A program made the position numbers and the translations under genes. This document shows, piece after piece, positions 15,001 through 23,430 of a stretch of DNA of 64,000 nucleotides. Source of the DNA: an uncultured Chitinophaga sp. (lineage in GTDB: Bacteria; Bacteroidota; Bacteroidia; Chitinophagales; Chitinophagaceae); assembly GCF_946479755.1 (NCBI RefSeq), contig NZ_CAMLHC010000001.1:310001-374000 (forward strand). The letters run 5' to 3'. Each line of letters begins with the position of its first letter. The first letter of the stretch is position 1. Below the pieces are notes generated by a model, which worked only from the letters and a program-made list of their open reading frames with translations, had not been told where the DNA came from and ran no database searches.

Positions 15001-17308
15001 CACGGTGAACTACACCGTGACAGGTACCGCTACCGCCGGTACAGACTACACCGCCCTGACAGGCACCGTAGTTATCCCGGCAGGTCAGAACAGTGTAGCC
15101 GTTCCGGTGACCGTTACCGACGATCAGATCATAGAAGTGACAGAGACCGTTATCGCTACCCTCAACGGTGGTACATCGGCTCACTTCACTTTCACCGGCA
15201 ATGGCAACGCCACCGTTAACATTGCAGACGATGAAAGCAAAACACCGGCTAAAATGGTGCTGACCGCCGCCAAAGGTGCAGATGGCGCAGAACCGGCTAC
15301 TAACGGAGCCTTCACCATCAGCCTGCCGGCTGGCGTTACTTCATCCGAAGCCATCACGCTGAACTACACCGTGGCAGGTACCGCTACCGCCAATGCTGAT
15401 TACACAGCGCTCGCAGGTACGGTGACCATCCCGGCAGGTCAGAACAGCATCAGCATACCGGTGACCGTACAGGACGATAAAGTGATAGAAGGTACAGAAA
15501 CCGTAGTCCTGACGCAGACCGGCGCTACTTCCGCCAACTTTACCTTCACCGCTGCCGGCAGCACTACGGTCAACATCCTCGATGATGAAACCATCGACGC
15601 CAACCTGGTACTGAACGTTACCAAAGGGGCAGACGGTGCAGAACCGGCCACTAACGGCAGCTTTAATATCAGTCTCCCGGCCGGTGTAACTGCCGCCATG
15701 GACATCACCGCCACCTACACCGTGGCAGGTACCGCCACCAGTGGCGCAGACTACACCGCCCTTACCGGCACCGTAACCATCCCGGCAGGCCAGAACAGTG
15801 TAGCCGTACCAGTTACCGTTACCGACGACCAGCTGATAGAGGGAGATGAAACCGTGATCATCACCGGTACCGGCGGCCAGGCAGGCAGCCTTGTCTTCAA
15901 GCCAGGCACAACTGCCACCGCTACCGTGACCATCGCCGATGACGATGATGATAACCTCGACCTGGTGGTCAGCGCCAGCAAAGCCAATGCGGCTGAACCG
16001 GCGACAGCGGGTGAATTTACCATCAGCCTTGCCGGTGGCAAGATACCGGCCGAAGACATCACGGTGACCTATACCGTAGCCGGTACTGCCGCTCCGGGCA
16101 GCGACTACACCGCCCTTACAGGTACGGCAGTCATCCCGGCAGGTAAAAACAGTGTAGCCGTGGCAGTGAACGTATCCGACGATGATCTGATAGAACCAGT
16201 GGAAACAGCGGTACTCACCATCACTGGCGGTAAGTCAGCCAGCATCAGCTACACCGTAGGCGCTAACAAAACAGCTACTGTCAACATTGCTGATGACGAC
16301 CATACAGATCTCAGTCTGCTGGTGACCGCCAGCAAACCGGACGCCACTGAGCCGAACGTCAATGGTGAATTCACCATCAGCCTGGCCAGCGGCAAGCGTA
16401 CCGCCGACCCGATCATCCTGCAATACATGATCAGCGGCAGCGCCACACCGGATGCTGACTACACGGCGATCACAGGCACCATCACCATCCCGGCAGGCGC
16501 CAACCGTGTAACCGTTCCGGTGAGCGTACTGGACGACACCGAAGTGGAATCTCCGGAAACAGTGGTGTATATGCTCACTGGTGGAAAATCAGCCAGCTAC
16601 ACCTTCACCGCCGGGGCTACCAAAGAAGCGACCGTCACTATCACGGATACGGATAAACTGGCAGGCGACCTGGTGATCACCAAAGAGATCGTTGCACCGG
16701 CCACAGGACCTTACCGCATGGGACAGAACCTGACCTACCGTATCACCGTACGCAACGCCGGCAACATACCGGTGACCAGCGTGAGAGCGGAAGACCGTCT
16801 GCCTGTGCAGCTGGACGTGCCAACCAACACTTCGGCAGAAAGAGGAGAGGTGACCGTATCTCCGGCGACCAAACTGGTAACATGGAATATCGGCGACCTG
16901 GCAGTAGGCGCTTCCGTTCAGATGACGCTGACCACCCGCGTAATAGAAGGCGGACAGCTTATCAACGAAGCCAGCGCTTACAGCACCAACATGCCGGATG
17001 CAGACAGTACCAACAACGTGGCGGCATCCAGCGTGGCGATCGAAGGGTCTGACCTGTCATTCCCGAACGTCATCACACCGAACGGCGATGGTAAGAACGA
17101 AAGGTTCATCATCGGTGGTCTGGAAAAATACCCGGGATCAGCAATTTATATCTACAACCGTTGGGGCAGCATGGTATATCAGTCCAAAGATTACCGCAAT
17201 GACTGGGACGGTTCTAACCTGAACGAATCAACTTACTACTATATCCTGGAAGTAAGGAAGCCGGAAGGGGTGAAGAAGTATAAAGGGTGGATCACCATAT
17301 TACGGTAA
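2..17308 (+). CDS. Giant Calx-beta repeat adhesin with T9SS gliding-motility C-terminal domain (5' partial)
   Basis: This is a very large secreted surface protein, of which 5,768 residues lie in the window. The frame is open at base 2: the codons before the first GTG encode [16 protein letters not shown], which matches two internal copies ([36 protein letters not shown]), so the true start is upstream. Three copies of a module of about 420 residues come first (IKYG motifs near nt 35, 1285 and 2585, with LamG-like 'LWLRADAG' segments). About 36 Calx-beta repeats follow (residues ~1248-5551), then a DUF11-like domain (~5556-5680) and a gliding-motility C-terminal domain starting at [12 protein letters not shown] (~5686-5768). 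That last domain is a type B signal for type IX secretion. Calx-beta domains bind calcium and the repeats carry acidic DDD/DDE turns. The next gene is PorP/SprF-like, so a SprB-like motility or adhesion filament is likely. The substrate or ligand cannot be read from sequence. Confidence 0.93.
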   Translation, partial: PTEQQKVNSYMAIKYGITLNNGATNYLATDGSTVWDATTNTGYGNYITGIGRDDAEDLNQKQSRNTMSGMQLAIGLTSLAETNLSNTNNFTADKSYMVWGDNAGSHLFKTALTGHPVANYRMGRVWKVQKSGTIGTVQVAVPYDALPNAAQTYLIVSNDATFDGSDTFIPVTATTLNGVKHYAADVNLNNGQYFTYAASIKTPGGVVGTSLWLRADAGTSSTTDNTALNGWTDYASDLNNATQATAANQPLFLNNAASNANFNPMVKFDGTDFMDLDITKMPIGTSARTLIGVGNTATTAAGNKFILAYGAGATNQGSGLALIGGNGTADFVGWANDVTSPAGNWQAGVVNEMTGVWAGNGGNATLYSKMKALGGPAAKAWNTGNVAAGIGAWPWDRAQAWNGTMGEVIVYPTALTTNELQRVSTYLAIKYGYTLDQTSPTDYLATDGTTKVWDATANATYKNNITGIGRDDVEGLAQKQSQSINGGVQPIVGLGSIAADNLSNTNTFAADKTYMVWGDDGGSTAFTTAVTGNPAVTTRMARIWKVQESGTVGNVTLAIGKDQLPKVAKTPYLIVSNDATFDGADQFIQLAESDVNGVASYTANIDLANGQYFTYASFVTAPGGVPNEMLWVKADADVQVNGSNQVEQWLNQAGTMVTELRAAAPAHTAAITPTADILHVPNGINFNPTLAFTGANGRSLKGDAAVNWNTAANLSIFSVASPEGLPANGLAGIFATNGNWTAAGAAGRGLIYSSTGTFTLDGNGCLVAPSTPSYAGPVIARGVYVNPGNALNGRTWLNGKPGAIGVTCTAQVDGSFFEVGGRTTAEASLDNRIFNGKIPEVIVYKAALTPTEMQQVESYLGIKYGVTLDQSTAQNYLATDGSVIWNATANSTYKNNIFGIGRDDREALTQKQSRSIHTGSILTVGMRTIAATNAENTNTFGTDKSYLLLGSNSNALTVGGTDLPVGTCIPERLTQEWKTQFTNYDISTQPLSMQFDLNGITVKGTATEDFTIMVDEDGDGDFTTGTVKEIPATSFNGGIVSFDNVSTLKDGVVFTLVTSHLRRTANLVPDATTRTVAATCISNDTLYFIDPTDANKYIASISLNGNAMDVTKLSALVDVNRDMNAALGKNSGTDYGTQLMRRLVQINYTGAALTQNGGVTVRLFWNPAEKTNAENMLSGTRGVPGTQRWTWFKHTGDITATLADLAPEGLANITELVPTATGQQDGVEYVEFSGIQSFSTFGGVTAVNQTLSIIKGQDGKEGTPDGAFKISLPGAITATEDITVDYTVTGTAANGTDYTTLTGTVTFPSGSNSISLPVIVTDDNILETTENVTVTLNNALGAISGNAYNISSTQSAATLDIADNDASDPAKTTVGVVWSSDAREPITNGAFNISLPAGVTAAEDILVTYAVAGTATAGADYQALTGSVVIPAGSGGVMLPVLVMDDQLLEKPETVIVTVTGGSSANFTLTPRTGATTATVNVVDDENTPANLTLSVAKTADAAEPATHGGFTISLPSTVKPTEDITVSYTVAGTATGGSDYTALTGTATIPAGQSSVALPVNVIDDQIIENAETVVVTLTGGTSPNFTYTVSATNGNASLAIADNDNTAANRVLSIKKTIDAAEPATHGQFTISLPANIKSSEDITIAYTSSGTATSGTDYAALGTSVVLPAGQNSITLPITVTDDKIIENTETVIATVTGGTSTSFAFTVSSTEGSATADLADDDNTAANRVLGVRNAGGDASEPATHSAFKIGLPAGVTSSEPVTVTYTISGTAVNGTDYTTLPGTVIIPAGQDSVTVPVTVSDDLLMESTETVIMTITGGTSTSFAFTASTTNGNATVNILDDDNTAANRVLSITKTNDGAEPATNAAFKISLPGTVKPSEDITVNYTIAGTATNGTDYTTLSGTVTIPAGTNNITLPVTVTNDLVIEGTETVALTLTGGSSANFAYTVSATNGNATASITDDDNTAANRVLSVVNDGNAAEPATPGAFKISLPTGITASVPVTVNYTIAGTATSGADYTALTGTATIPAGQPDVTVAVTVADDKIIELTETVVMTITGGTGGGSAYTASAAAKTATVNIADDDDTPANRVVRVQVARDGAEGGSTLRFNFLLAPGITVSQQVTINYSIGGTAILGTDYNGLTPSHFDGTAIISAGATSTASVGNVVDDQIIEGTETVVITLNSGSSANFTFTPDPAEGVATANIIDNDDIPANRVLSITKNGDAAEPATNNTFNINLPAGITVPQPITVNYTVTGTATGGADYATLTGTATIPGGANGTTLPVNVINDNLIENTETVVVTINGGTAGTLTFTPSTTNGAETMNIADDENTAANRVLSIVKVSDAVEPSTNGSFKVSLPGTVRTSEAVTVNYTVSGTATNGADYTTLTGSVVLPAGQNNVSIPVLVINDKIIEGTENVTLTLTGGTSTSFAFTASTTNGNATVDIADDDNVAANQVLSVAKGTDGAEPNTNGAFTISLPAGYTAAAPITVNYTIAGTATSGSDYVAMTGTVTLPAGQPNVSVPVVVSNDDLIENTETVIMTLTGGTGGGLTYTASPTNATATVNITDDENAAGNRILSVANNGNAAEPATPGSFRISLPTGVKPSEDIQVTYTISGTATGGKDYTALTGTATIPAGQNSVDVPVTVTDDKIIEGQEDVILTISGGASTNFAYTASTTNGAATVNIADDDNTAANQVLAVTKGADAAEPATNGYFVISLPTGYTSAKDIQVTYSVGAGTATPGTDYQAITGTITIPAGKENVHVPVNVIDNKVIEPAETVILNISGGNDTQFAYTVAGGAGSATVTIADDDYTTNRNVVLLTKVSDAIEGGTNGQYRIALQPGVTSSEDVVINFSLTGTAINATDYNLLGLSAGKIVIPAGANEVFIDVDAGNDGIIEGPETVIMTLTSAASSSYPFTIDPSGNGATVNIVDANAASSTPIQVITGTNAAEPASNGTFTVKLAGVATSAWPVTVGYRVSGTATSGLDYEALGSIVIPANTNAIPITLKVLDDKIIEPTETMTITLLSGSATDGGGNAFIFPPDPVNESIAVNIADDDATAANQVLKVVKDKDAAEPNTNGSYTVSLPDDYTSSANLTLSYTMTGTAVRNTDYTIFTITLPANSNSISLPLRVTDDKIIENTETAILNLNGGTDGNSFTYTADPASKVATLNIADDDNNATNNVLSVTATAHGAEPFTNGLFTISLPIGYTAAEDIDVTYTTGGTATAGDDYTPLTGTAKILKGQPNVTVSVPVLDDQIIEGTETVVMTLTGGTSTSFTFTPATGNSTATVNITDNDNTAANQVISIAKKTDAAEPSTHGAFTVSLPANIKSAQPVTVNYTIGGTAENGKDYNTLTGTVVIPANTNGVDVPVTVMDEKIIEGTETVVLTVTGGASPDFTFTASTTNGTATVNIADDDDIAANRVLSVENKANAAEPGTNGLFRISLPAGYTAAVPVTVNYTVAGTATSGDDYTALTNTVIIPAGENGVPVAVNVEDDKIIENTETVELTITNGTGGDAYTASATNGKATVNIADDDNTPDNVVLSVIRTADAAEPSTNGTFRISLPAGVTVAEDVTVRYNITGTATNGTDYTNLGGTVVLPANQESVDVTVAVTDDKIIENTETVVMTLNNGSSANFSFTASTTSGNASMDIADDDNTPTALVLSINKKADAAEPSTNGQFSISLPAGYTASQNITVNYTVAGTATSGGDYTALGGSIVLPAGEDTVFLPVTVKDDKIIEPTETVIVTLTGGTSTSFSLVPSSSNGNATVNITDDENTVPANLVLGIARNKDAAEPATSGAFRVGLPTGITAAEDITVNYSITGTAATGADYVALSGTVVLPAGQDSVDIPVTVADDKIIEPTETVIATLAGGSSSSFTFTGTGNATVNIADDDAVAANLVLTVAQASDAAEPNVNGSFIVSLPANYTAAEDITVNYTITGTAISGTDYTALPGTVVIPAGQPGATIQVPVIDDQLIETTETVIMTLNGGSSASFTFTGNGNDTVNIADNDNTAANRILSVTKMTDAAEPGTNGVFAISLPKGITAAEAITVNYTIGGTATSNKDYTALSGTATIPAGKDTVFVTVPVIDDQVIETTENVVMTLTGGTSVNFTFTASTTSGNATVNIADDDNVAANLVVSVLTPADAAEPATNGSFTVSLPAGYTASEDIRVNYTIGGTATADDDYATLNGSVIIPAGVTKITVPVTVKDDKIIENTETVILTATGATSTSFTLVASSTNGSATVNIADDDNTAANRVLSVNNAGNAAEPATNGRFAISLPGGVTSAEDITVNYTIAGTATSGTDYSALSGTVVIPAGKDTVFIPVNVIDDNIIESSETVVLTLTNGASTSFNFTASATNGNAAVTIADDDSVDGNRVLQVVRTANAAEPATNGSFYVSLVAAVTAAEDITATYTISGTAKNGTDYTSLTGTVVIPAGQPGVSVPVTVTDDKIIEGTETVIMTLTGGNSTSFAYTVSNTSGIANLDIADDDATTVNRVLVVTKGSDAAEPATNGSFNIGLPTGITAAENITVSYTIAGTATADTDYNAITGTVVIPAGQNSIAVPVTVKDDKIIETTETVIMTLTGGNSASFTYAGNNNDTVNIADNDDVAANRVLTVAKAIDAAEPATNGAFTISLPAGITAAENVTVNYTVAGTATTGTDYTNLGGSVILPAGQNSVTVQVPVIDDQIIENTETVVMTLAGGTSANFAFTGNTSATVNINDNDDIAANRVITVTATKDAAEPGTNGEFTIGLPNGITAAEAVTVKYTIAGTATSGVDYTTLSGTVIIPAGQNKVTVPVPVINDQVLENTETVAVTITSGASTSFTFTGGSSATVNIIDDENTAANRTLNIVKTTDASEPATNGSFTISLPAGIVASEDIRVNYTTGGTATSGTDYTAITGTITIPAGQNSVAVPVTVKDDQVIEQTETVIMTLNGGTSTSFTLTGNGNATVNIADNESTTPASMVLNITKGADGAEPATNGNFNVSLPTGITSSEDITVNYTVTGTATAGTDYTALTGTVVIPAGQNSVAVPVTVTDDQIIEVTETVIATLNGGTSAHFTFTGNGNATVNIADDESKTPAKMVLTAAKGADGAEPATNGAFTISLPAGVTSSEAITLNYTVAGTATANADYTALAGTVTIPAGQNSISIPVTVQDDKVIEGTETVVLTQTGATSANFTFTAAGSTTVNILDDETIDANLVLNVTKGADGAEPATNGSFNISLPAGVTAAMDITATYTVAGTATSGADYTALTGTVTIPAGQNSVAVPVTVTDDQLIEGDETVIITGTGGQAGSLVFKPGTTATATVTIADDDDDNLDLVVSASKANAAEPATAGEFTISLAGGKIPAEDITVTYTVAGTAAPGSDYTALTGTAVIPAGKNSVAVAVNVSDDDLIEPVETAVLTITGGKSASISYTVGANKTATVNIADDDHTDLSLLVTASKPDATEPNVNGEFTISLASGKRTADPIILQYMISGSATPDADYTAITGTITIPAGANRVTVPVSVLDDTEVESPETVVYMLTGGKSASYTFTAGATKEATVTITDTDKLAGDLVITKEIVAPATGPYRMGQNLTYRITVRNAGNIPVTSVRAEDRLPVQLDVPTNTSAERGEVTVSPATKLVTWNIGDLAVGASVQMTLTTRVIEGGQLINEASAYSTNMPDADSTNNVAASSVAIEGSDLSFPNVITPNGDGKNERFIIGGLEKYPGSAIYIYNRWGSMVYQSKDYRNDWDGSNLNESTYYYILEVRKPEGVKKYKGWITILR
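3745..16660 (+). repeat. Array of about 36 Calx-beta repeats, ~355 bp each
   Basis: I counted 36 in-frame units of about 115-120 codons. Each opens with a strand like [18 protein letters not shown], passes through [19 protein letters not shown] and [15 protein letters not shown], then DDKIIExTETVxMTLTGG, and ends in an acidic ATVNIADDD turn. The amino-acid pattern is tightly kept while synonymous bases vary, so this is a protein-level repeat and not a recent satellite. Units 8 (~nt 6285) and 14 (~nt 8450) diverge most in the first strand (AEGG or IEGG instead of AEPAT). The count is by eye and could be off by one. Confidence 0.9.
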
Positions 17309-17345
17309 GAGCTAACAATTATATCTGCTACAAAAAAAGTATAAG

Positions 17346-18347
17346 ATGCAAACAGTACTCAGAGCGGGAATAATGGTCTTGCTGCTGGCAATAAGTATGC
17401 ACGGCGTGGCGCAACAGAACATACAGTTCAGCCAGTATATCTTCAACGGGTTAAGTGTTAACCCTGCCTATGCAGGCTACAAGGAAGACCTGTATGTGAA
17501 CGCCATCTATCGTCACCAGTGGGCCGGGTTCCCCGGTGCACCCCGTACGGGCGGCATTTCGCTCGACGGGGTGACACCCGCCAGTGACAACAAGGTGGGG
17601 TTGGGAGTGCAGATGTTGTTTGATAAATCAGGGCCACAGGACGCCCTGTCACTCTACGGTTCTTACTCGTACCGCATTCCGCTGGATGATGAAGATACCC
17701 GTCGCCTTTGCCTCGGTATAGGCGGCGGCGTTACCCAGTACTCCATCGACGGAACGGCGCTGCAGTACATTGATAACGAGGATGCGGCCATCCCGTTGGG
17801 CAAAAAGAGCGTATGGGTGCCGGACGCCCGTTTCGGGATCTATTACTATACGCCCCGCTTTTATGCCGGCGCGTCTGTGATGGACCTGTTTTCGCTGTAT
17901 ACCGATGCTACACGCTATAACTGGAAAGGCAACAACTATTCCACGATCCGGAAAACGCAGCACGTGTATATTACCACCGGTGCTATGTTTCAGCTGAGTG
18001 AAAACTTAGCACTGAAACCTTCGATCCTGATCAAGGAAGATTTTAAAGGCCCGACCAATGTAGATATCAACGCCTTCCTGCTGATAGGCGAGAAGCTGTG
18101 GGTAGGTGCTTCCTACCGCACCGGTGTGGGACTGTGGAGTAAAACCAATCTGCAGAAAGACCTCAGTGAGCTGGACGCTGCCAGCGTGATGGTGGAGTTT
18201 TACGCCACAGAGAAACTGCGCATCGGGTATGCCTATGACCTGACCATCAACAAAATGGCAGGTTACCAGGGAGGATCGCATGAAATATCACTGGGCTTTC
18301 TGATCCCGTCGAAAAACTACACCGTGAAGAACCCCCGGTATTTTTAA
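17346..18347 (+). CDS. PorP/SprF-family type IX secretion outer-membrane protein
   Basis: The 333-residue product has a signal peptide (MQTVLRAGIMVLLLAISMHGVAQQ) followed by the family hallmark FSQYIFNGLSVNPAYAGYKE and HQWAGFPGAPRTG, then alternating strands of an outer-membrane beta-barrel to the end. PorP/SprF proteins sit in the outer membrane. SprF of Flavobacterium johnsoniae is needed to get the giant adhesin SprB onto the surface, and others bridge the type IX motor to peptidoglycan-bound partners. The gene starts 37 bp after the giant adhesin and 19 bp before an OmpA-family gene on the same strand, which points to one operon and a dedicated role in exporting or anchoring that adhesin. 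The partnership is inferred from gene order. Confidence 0.92.
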   Translation: MQTVLRAGIMVLLLAISMHGVAQQNIQFSQYIFNGLSVNPAYAGYKEDLYVNAIYRHQWAGFPGAPRTGGISLDGVTPASDNKVGLGVQMLFDKSGPQDALSLYGSYSYRIPLDDEDTRRLCLGIGGGVTQYSIDGTALQYIDNEDAAIPLGKKSVWVPDARFGIYYYTPRFYAGASVMDLFSLYTDATRYNWKGNNYSTIRKTQHVYITTGAMFQLSENLALKPSILIKEDFKGPTNVDINAFLLIGEKLWVGASYRTGVGLWSKTNLQKDLSELDAASVMVEFYATEKLRIGYAYDLTINKMAGYQGGSHEISLGFLIPSKNYTVKNPRYF

Positions 18348-18366
18348 ACCTTAGTTACTACCCGTT

Positions 18367-20187
18367 ATGATACGTTGTACCAGAATAATCATTCAGCTGA
18401 TGTTACTGACGGCCGTCAACCTGCACGGCCAGGAGCAGAAAAGCGTGTTGCAGTTGGCTGAAGCGGCTTATGCAAGGCAGGAGTATGCTGTGGCAGGAGC
18501 GCTCTATAACAGGATTGCCCGTCAGAAGGGGGATAAGATGCCGGTAGCGCAGCTGATGAAGATGGCCCGTAGCTACCAGGAGATCGGCTATTATAAGGAG
18601 GCCACTGATATATTCAAGGAAATTACCAGCCGTGCAGACCGCCCGGCAGCCGCCTATTATGCCTATGGCGAAGCACTGCGCCAGCTGGAACAGTACGAAG
18701 AGGCCAAAGCGCAATATGCGTTGTTTACCACCGCCAATGCGGACAGCCTGCAATTAAAAAGTATCGCGCTGAGAAGCTGCGACAGCGCCGCTGTTTGGGT
18801 AAAACAAAGTGCGCCTGTGCAGTTAAAGCCCGTTAAAGAGCTGAACACTTCCAGCTCTGACCTGGTGAGCGGTGTAGTGAAAAAAGGATTGCTGCTGATG
18901 TCCAACGGATATCGCTCCCTGGCGCTGAGCAGCGGTTCGCAGGCGAATCCGCCCATCGACAAACGGACCGACCAGCCTTATTACAAAGCTTACATTTACC
19001 AGCAATACACCGGTGGCAACGGAGCATACCTGGAAGAACTGGTGCCTAAACTGCTGGGCAAATATGACTATCATATCGGGCCCGTATGCATGAACCGCAC
19101 AGAGGACACGTTGTACGCCACCATCAATATACAGGGCAAAGGCGTGCCTTACACAGGAAAAGGGCTGGTGAACGGTGTCCGTCATCTGCAGCTGTACCAG
19201 TCCGTGAAAAAGGATGGTAAATGGGAGCCGCTGGCCCCGCTGGCCGGTATTAACAACGAAGGCTATTCTTCCAGTCACGCAGTACTGAGTTCCGATGGCG
19301 ACATCCTGTATTTTGTATCCGACCGTCCGGGCGGACAGGGGCAGACCGATATCTGGTATGCCGAAAAGCAGGCCGATGGCTCCTGGGGAGCGCCGGTCAA
19401 TTGTGGCAGCCAGATCAACACGGTAGCTGCGGAAACATTTCCAACGGTCAATGAAGAGGGTATACTTTATTTCTCCAGCAGGGGACACGCCGGTTTAGGT
19501 GGCTATGACATCTACCGGGTAAAAGGAACAAAGTCAACCTGGGAAGCACCGGAGAATATGAAGTTACCGTTCAATTCCGGCGCAGACGATCTCGGCCTGA
19601 TCTTAAAACGCAACGGCTATGAAGGCTATATGGCTTCCAGCAGACAAGGCGGTTTAGGCAGGGACGATATCTATTATTTCTCCGACCCTGATTATTTCAG
19701 CAGGGTAGGTACCGGTGAAAATGGCAACCAGCCGCCTGCCGGAGGCAACACGCTGCCGCCTGTTGCGGGTAATACCGGAGAGCACCCACGTCCGGTAGAA
19801 AGAAAACACACGCCGGAAGAGGAAACAGATAAGAAGAAACTGGAAGAGCTGAAATTCCTGTATGATTACAACAGTGCCGTGCTGCTGACAGAATCCCGCC
19901 GGATACTGGACGAAGTGGCGGCAGTGCTGAAGCGTCATCCGGAATGGAGAGTGGTGATCTCGTCCTTTGCGGATAACCGCGGCAGCGATCAGTACAACAT
20001 CGACCTGTCTGCCCTGCGCTGTTATGCCGTGATAGACTATCTCGCCAACAAAGGCATCGATCCGAGAAGACTCTATTACAGCAACAAAGGCGAGAAAGAG
20101 CCGGTGAACGGCTGTAAGGACGGCGTACCTTGTAAAGAAGAAGATTATAAGCAGAACAGGCGTTCTGAACTGCGTGTGAAGTGGTAG
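18367..20187 (+). CDS. TPR/PD40/OmpA-domain lipoprotein-like envelope protein (PorE/SprE-type)
   Basis: The protein has 606 residues. A signal sequence (MIRCTRIIIQLMLLTAVNLHGQ) is followed by TPR-like helices (about 25-140, including AAYYAYGEALRQLEQYEEAKAQ). PD40/WD40-like beta-propeller strands follow (about 285-445, with ILYFVSDRPGGQGQTDIWYA and LYFSSRGHAGLGGYDIYRV). A Pro/Gly linker leads to a C-terminal OmpA peptidoglycan-binding domain (about 495-606). The OmpA part keeps the FADNRGSDQYNIDLSALR segment that contacts diaminopimelate. Proteins of this layout link type IX secretion or gliding machinery to the cell wall. It lies directly behind the PorP/SprF gene and probably forms a module with it and the giant adhesin. 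No clear lipobox cysteine is visible, so lipoprotein status is open. Confidence 0.9.
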   Translation: MIRCTRIIIQLMLLTAVNLHGQEQKSVLQLAEAAYARQEYAVAGALYNRIARQKGDKMPVAQLMKMARSYQEIGYYKEATDIFKEITSRADRPAAAYYAYGEALRQLEQYEEAKAQYALFTTANADSLQLKSIALRSCDSAAVWVKQSAPVQLKPVKELNTSSSDLVSGVVKKGLLLMSNGYRSLALSSGSQANPPIDKRTDQPYYKAYIYQQYTGGNGAYLEELVPKLLGKYDYHIGPVCMNRTEDTLYATINIQGKGVPYTGKGLVNGVRHLQLYQSVKKDGKWEPLAPLAGINNEGYSSSHAVLSSDGDILYFVSDRPGGQGQTDIWYAEKQADGSWGAPVNCGSQINTVAAETFPTVNEEGILYFSSRGHAGLGGYDIYRVKGTKSTWEAPENMKLPFNSGADDLGLILKRNGYEGYMASSRQGGLGRDDIYYFSDPDYFSRVGTGENGNQPPAGGNTLPPVAGNTGEHPRPVERKHTPEEETDKKKLEELKFLYDYNSAVLLTESRRILDEVAAVLKRHPEWRVVISSFADNRGSDQYNIDLSALRCYAVIDYLANKGIDPRRLYYSNKGEKEPVNGCKDGVPCKEEDYKQNRRSELRVKW

Positions 20188-20188
20188 T

Positions 20189-21139
20189 TTAACGCGCTTC
20201 AACTGTAATAGTATCCTGCGATATTATGACCCTGCCACCTATCGGCAGGGTCGTCATCGGGGTGGTATGTCCGAAATCTACGTTGGCGATAATGGGAATA
20301 TGTTGTAAAAGTGGGTGAGATAGCAGCATCTCATGAAGGTTATCATAAGATACGTCGGCCTGATGGTAAAAGCGGCCAATGAGCAATCCCTGCAACTGAT
20401 CAGCATCCTGCTGTAGTAACAGCCCATTTAAGTATTGCATGAATTTTCCGGCAGTGTCCTTCCCGTAGCGTCCGCAGATCTCTATAAAAAGAACAGCTTC
20501 CCTCAGGGAGGGAAGGTAAGATGTACCCTGCAACAGGTTCATAGATGGCACATGACCACCAACAAGTACGCCGTGCCCATGGCCTGCCCTCAGCACATGG
20601 AACCCATGGTTCTTCCGCCGATTATCCAATTCATCATAGTTGCTCCAACCTGAAGCGGGTTTTATCCCGAAGGAGAACCTGGAAAACAGCGCTTGCTGAA
20701 AGGCTTCCCTGGTATAGTTCTTATCCGCATTCGCGGCGAAAGAAAACAGCATTGGGCCGTACCAGGTGGTGAGACCTGTTTTCGCGTAGATAGCCTGGAG
20801 GATAATCGTCGCATCAGAAAAGCCGCAAATAATTTTAGGGTTTTCCCGGATCAGGTGAAAATCGATATAAGGGAGTATTTCGACCGCGCTAACGCCCCCA
20901 AGTCCGATGAGGACTGCCTTCACTTCCGGATCAGCAAATGCCGCATGCAATGCCGTTAGCCTTTCCCCAATACTGTTTGATGGGCCAGAACCTGGCAGAG
21001 ATGCCGTTAACCCGTATGTTTCCAACTCCCGTACAGCTTTCTGAACCAGTGGGCCAGGGAGCGCGGACATACCTTCAGAAATGGCCACGACGGCAATTTT
21101 ATCACCTGTTTTGAGGATATCCGGGTAAATAGTCTTCAT
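20189..21139 (-). CDS. S66 family peptidase (LD-carboxypeptidase / MccF-like)
   Basis: About 316 residues. S66 enzymes are serine peptidases that either trim the L,D bond of murein tetrapeptides (LdcA) or inactivate microcin C-type compounds (MccF). The Ser-Glu-His set is visible: nucleophile serine in CGFSDATIILQ, glutamate in VLFIEICG, histidine in VDFGHTTPMTTLPIGG. The oxyanion-side GGHVPSMNLLQGTSYLPS segment is also typical. There is no signal peptide, so it is cytosolic. I start at the ATG at 21139 (MKTIYPD); an in-frame TTG at 21163 would add eight residues. The gene is convergent with the OmpA gene and only 1 bp separates the two stop codons. LdcA and MccF roles cannot be told apart here. 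Confidence 0.88.
   Translation of the reverse strand: MKTIYPDILKTGDKIAVVAISEGMSALPGPLVQKAVRELETYGLTASLPGSGPSNSIGERLTALHAAFADPEVKAVLIGLGGVSAVEILPYIDFHLIRENPKIICGFSDATIILQAIYAKTGLTTWYGPMLFSFAANADKNYTREAFQQALFSRFSFGIKPASGWSNYDELDNRRKNHGFHVLRAGHGHGVLVGGHVPSMNLLQGTSYLPSLREAVLFIEICGRYGKDTAGKFMQYLNGLLLQQDADQLQGLLIGRFYHQADVSYDNLHEMLLSHPLLQHIPIIANVDFGHTTPMTTLPIGGRVIISQDTITVEAR
20228..20252. terminator. Perfect 9-bp hairpin inside the S66 gene 3' end
   Basis: GACCCTGCC and GGCAGGGTC form a perfect 9-bp stem with a 7-nt loop, about 40 bp past the OmpA stop codon and inside the convergent S66 coding end. There is no following T-run on the plus strand, so it could protect the 3' end of the adhesin operon transcript, act as a weak terminator, or be chance from coding sequence. 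Confidence 0.3.
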
Positions 21140-21185
21140 TCGATGTTTTTGTAGACGGCTCAATGTAAAGAATTCAAGCCGTTTT

Positions 21186-21716
21186 TTACCTGTTTCTTAT
21201 CCTGCTCAGGCTAACCGGCGTGATGCCCAGGTACGAAGCGATGTAATGTTGTGGTATGCGCAAAAGCATTTCGGGATGCTCCTGAAGCAATTTTTTGTAC
21301 CGGACTTCCGGCTTGTCCTGGATCCGTGAAATCAATAAATGCTGATAGGCAGCTACACGGCTGATTAGATACTGATTGAGCAAATGCAGGAAGGTGGGGT
21401 CTTTTTGCAATGGGTCCATCTGCACTTTGTCAACGGACAACAGGACTGAATCTTCGATGGCTTCAATACTGTAGGAACAGGGAGTGTTATAGAAAAAACT
21501 CTCTGCAGCACAAAACACATGGTCTTCGAAAAGAAACTGGAAGGTGATTTCTTTCCCGTCGTTGTTAGTCCACCCTCTGAGCAAGCCTTTCTTTAAATAA
21601 TAAAACTTGTTGGAGGCGGCGCCTTCCTGAACGATGGTGGCACCTTTATGATGGTGCTCGTTTTTTGCCGCTTTGAATAAAAATTCTTTTAACAGCTGTA
21701 GTTCCTTTTCATTCAT
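21186..21716 (-). CDS. Crp/Fnr family transcriptional regulator
   Basis: This 176-residue cytosolic protein has a cyclic-nucleotide-binding-like beta-barrel over residues ~20-115 (HKGATIVQEGAASNKFYYLKKG, then LLRGWTNNDGKEITFQF). A helical dimer segment and a short C-terminal helix-turn-helix follow (PQHYIASYLGITPVSLSRIR). This compact form is common in Bacteroidota, where many members sense signals other than cAMP. The gene lies 9 bp downstream of the SnoaL-like gene on the same strand, so the two are co-transcribed. The pair diverges from the old yellow enzyme/MFS operon, which is a plausible regulatory target. The ligand is unknown. Confidence 0.9.
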   Translation of the reverse strand: MNEKELQLLKEFLFKAAKNEHHHKGATIVQEGAASNKFYYLKKGLLRGWTNNDGKEITFQFLFEDHVFCAAESFFYNTPCSYSIEAIEDSVLLSVDKVQMDPLQKDPTFLHLLNQYLISRVAAYQHLLISRIQDKPEVRYKKLLQEHPEMLLRIPQHYIASYLGITPVSLSRIRNR

Positions 21717-21725
21717 TGTTTAAAT

Positions 21726-22109
21726 TTATACCGCTGATCCTAAATTGCTTTCACTTTTATCTCCGTCCATCTGCATCGTTAATTCATCACATTGGACCAC
21801 TTTACCATTCTTTAGCTGAAATTCTGCCAGCACTTTATGTTTTACCCATTCACCGTTTTTGAGCTTGCTTTTAACGTAATGCCGGGTGAATACCGACGTT
21901 TCATTGCTGGCTATCCCGGCAAACCGGACGTGTGTTTCCTGAACTTTTTCCTTTAATTTATGAATATGTTTTTTAAAGGTATCAAAATCCAATATCTGGT
22001 CATCTACAATCTGAACGTACTCTTCGCTGAAATATTGATGAATCAGCGTCTCGTCATAATGTTTGTTTTCAATCACATCCCGGAATAATGCTGTTATAAA
22101 ATCTTTCAT
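21726..22109 (-). CDS. SnoaL/NTF2-like fold protein
   Basis: This 127-residue protein has no signal peptide. Its pattern is that of a SnoaL-like NTF2 fold: an N-terminal helix (FITALFRDVIENKHYD), a conserved YFSEEYVQ segment, a middle helix (FDTFKKHIHKLKEKV), then strands VRFAGIASNETSVFTRHYV and a closing strand pair VLAEFQLKNGKVVQCDELT. Such proteins are small-molecule isomerases, cyclases or ligand-binding proteins, and many have no known substrate. It is first in a two-gene operon with the Crp/Fnr regulator and diverges from an oxidoreductase, so a role in the same small-molecule response is possible but not shown. Confidence 0.8.
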   Translation of the reverse strand: MKDFITALFRDVIENKHYDETLIHQYFSEEYVQIVDDQILDFDTFKKHIHKLKEKVQETHVRFAGIASNETSVFTRHYVKSKLKNGEWVKHKVLAEFQLKNGKVVQCDELTMQMDGDKSESNLGSAV

Positions 22110-22121
22110 ACTGTTTTTTTA

Positions 22122-22129
22122 CAAAGCTA
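22122..22129 (-). promoter_or_regulatory. Candidate Bacteroidota -7 element for the SnoaL/Crp operon
   Basis: On the minus strand the bases read TAGCTTTG, an exact match to TAnnTTTG, 12 bp before the SnoaL-like start codon. No TTG lies at the expected 19-21 bp upstream, and the implied leader would be only a few bases, so this is a weak call. Confidence 0.3.
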
Positions 22130-22308
22130 TCATGCCATTGACGATTGAAACGATAACAATTGTAAAGAAATACACCTGCCCGCCTTTCTTTATCTATTAT
22201 AATAATTATAGAACAGTACTATTCAACTTATTTTGATGATGATAAAATACGATGGAAATTTGCACCATCGATCTCCCGATAAGGGGCGGACCGAAAAAGC
22301 AAAATACT

Positions 22309-23430
22309 ATGAACACGAACATTTTTGAACCGGCAACGATCGGTTCGCTGCAACTGAACAACCGCATTGCAATGGCTCCCATGACAAGGGCAAGGAATGC
22401 TGACGGTATCCCCAACGAAAACAACGCTCTTTATTATTCCCAGCGCGCCGGCGCCGGACTTATTATAACGGAAGGGGTCGCCATATCTGATACCGCCAAA
22501 GGCGTATTGTACATCCCCGGGTTGTACACGGCTGAACAGGTAGAAGGCTGGAAGAAAGTGACTGCGGCCGTACATGCCAAAGGCAGCAAAATATTTACCC
22601 AGCTCTGGCATGTGGGCAGGGTGTCCCATACATCCAATCAGCCCAACGGACAGGCGCCGGTAAGTTCATCAGACATACAGGCGGCCCAGTCCAAAGCCTG
22701 GGGATATGACGAAAACGGCCGGGAAGGTTTTGTGACCGCCTCCAAACCCCGCGCGCTGGCGACGGAAGAGGTGGGACAGGTAGCGCAGGATTTTGCCCGT
22801 GCGGCGAAAAACGCTGTCAATGCAGGCTTCGACGGGGTAGAGCTGCACGGCGCCAACGGTTACCTGATAGAGCAGTTTTTAAACCCGCATATCAACAACA
22901 GGACGGACCAATATGGCGGCAGCGTGGAAAACCGCAGCCGTTTCCTTCTTGAAGCGATCGACGCCAGCATAGCGGCGGTAGGCGCAGCAAAAGTAGCGAT
23001 ACGGCTTACACCGTATGGCGGTCTGCATGAACTGCCGCATTACGACGAGCTGGAGGCTACCTACCAGTACCTCGCAAAGGAGCTGTCTGACCGGAAAATC
23101 GCTTACATCCATATCATGGACCAGCAGTCCCGCGGCAGTTTTGCGCTGCCGGAAGGCTTCCTGGAACGGTTCCGGCAGTGGTACGACGGTGTCATTATCC
23201 TGGCAGGTGGCATGGACCGGGAGAAATCTGAACGGTTGATCAACGCCGGCACCATCGATATCGCCGCTTTTGGAGAGGCGTTTATCTCCAACCCCGACCT
23301 GGTGGACCGGCTGCAGCATAACTGGCCGCAGACGCCTCCTAAAAGAGAGTTGCACTATGGCCTGACAATGGAAGGTTACATTGATTGGAAGACATACAAA
23401 GAGCAGGAAGCATTATGCGAAACAATATAA
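22309..23430 (+). CDS. Old yellow enzyme family NADH:flavin oxidoreductase (NemA-like)
   Basis: About 373 residues, an FMN-dependent TIM-barrel ene-reductase acting in the cytosol on activated alkenes, nitro compounds or nitrate esters. It starts LFEP-like (NIFEPATIGSLQLNNRIAMAPMTR), carries the substrate-binding HGANGYLIEQFLNPHIN motif (His and Asn contact the electrophile), the family signature NRTDQYGGSVENRSRFLLE, and the late phosphate-binding segment IILAGGMDRE. I start at the ATG at 22309; an upstream in-frame ATG at 22252 would add a non-homologous 19-residue leader. The last 16 bp overlap the MFS transporter start, so the two are translationally coupled. A detoxification unit that reduces and then exports an electrophile is a reasonable inference. 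Confidence 0.93.
   Translation: MNTNIFEPATIGSLQLNNRIAMAPMTRARNADGIPNENNALYYSQRAGAGLIITEGVAISDTAKGVLYIPGLYTAEQVEGWKKVTAAVHAKGSKIFTQLWHVGRVSHTSNQPNGQAPVSSSDIQAAQSKAWGYDENGREGFVTASKPRALATEEVGQVAQDFARAAKNAVNAGFDGVELHGANGYLIEQFLNPHINNRTDQYGGSVENRSRFLLEAIDASIAAVGAAKVAIRLTPYGGLHELPHYDELEATYQYLAKELSDRKIAYIHIMDQQSRGSFALPEGFLERFRQWYDGVIILAGGMDREKSERLINAGTIDIAAFGEAFISNPDLVDRLQHNWPQTPPKRELHYGLTMEGYIDWKTYKEQEALCETI

Noticed and set aside
3745..16660. Regular ~355-bp periodicity considered as a CRISPR-like or satellite array
   Set aside because: The period is a whole number of codons, the units are in frame, synonymous positions vary, and the repeated product is a known protein domain.
3745..16660. RTX-type adhesin exported by type I secretion
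   Set aside because: No GGxGxDxxx nonapeptides are present; the C-terminus is a gliding-motility T9SS domain and the neighbours are PorP/SprF and OmpA proteins.
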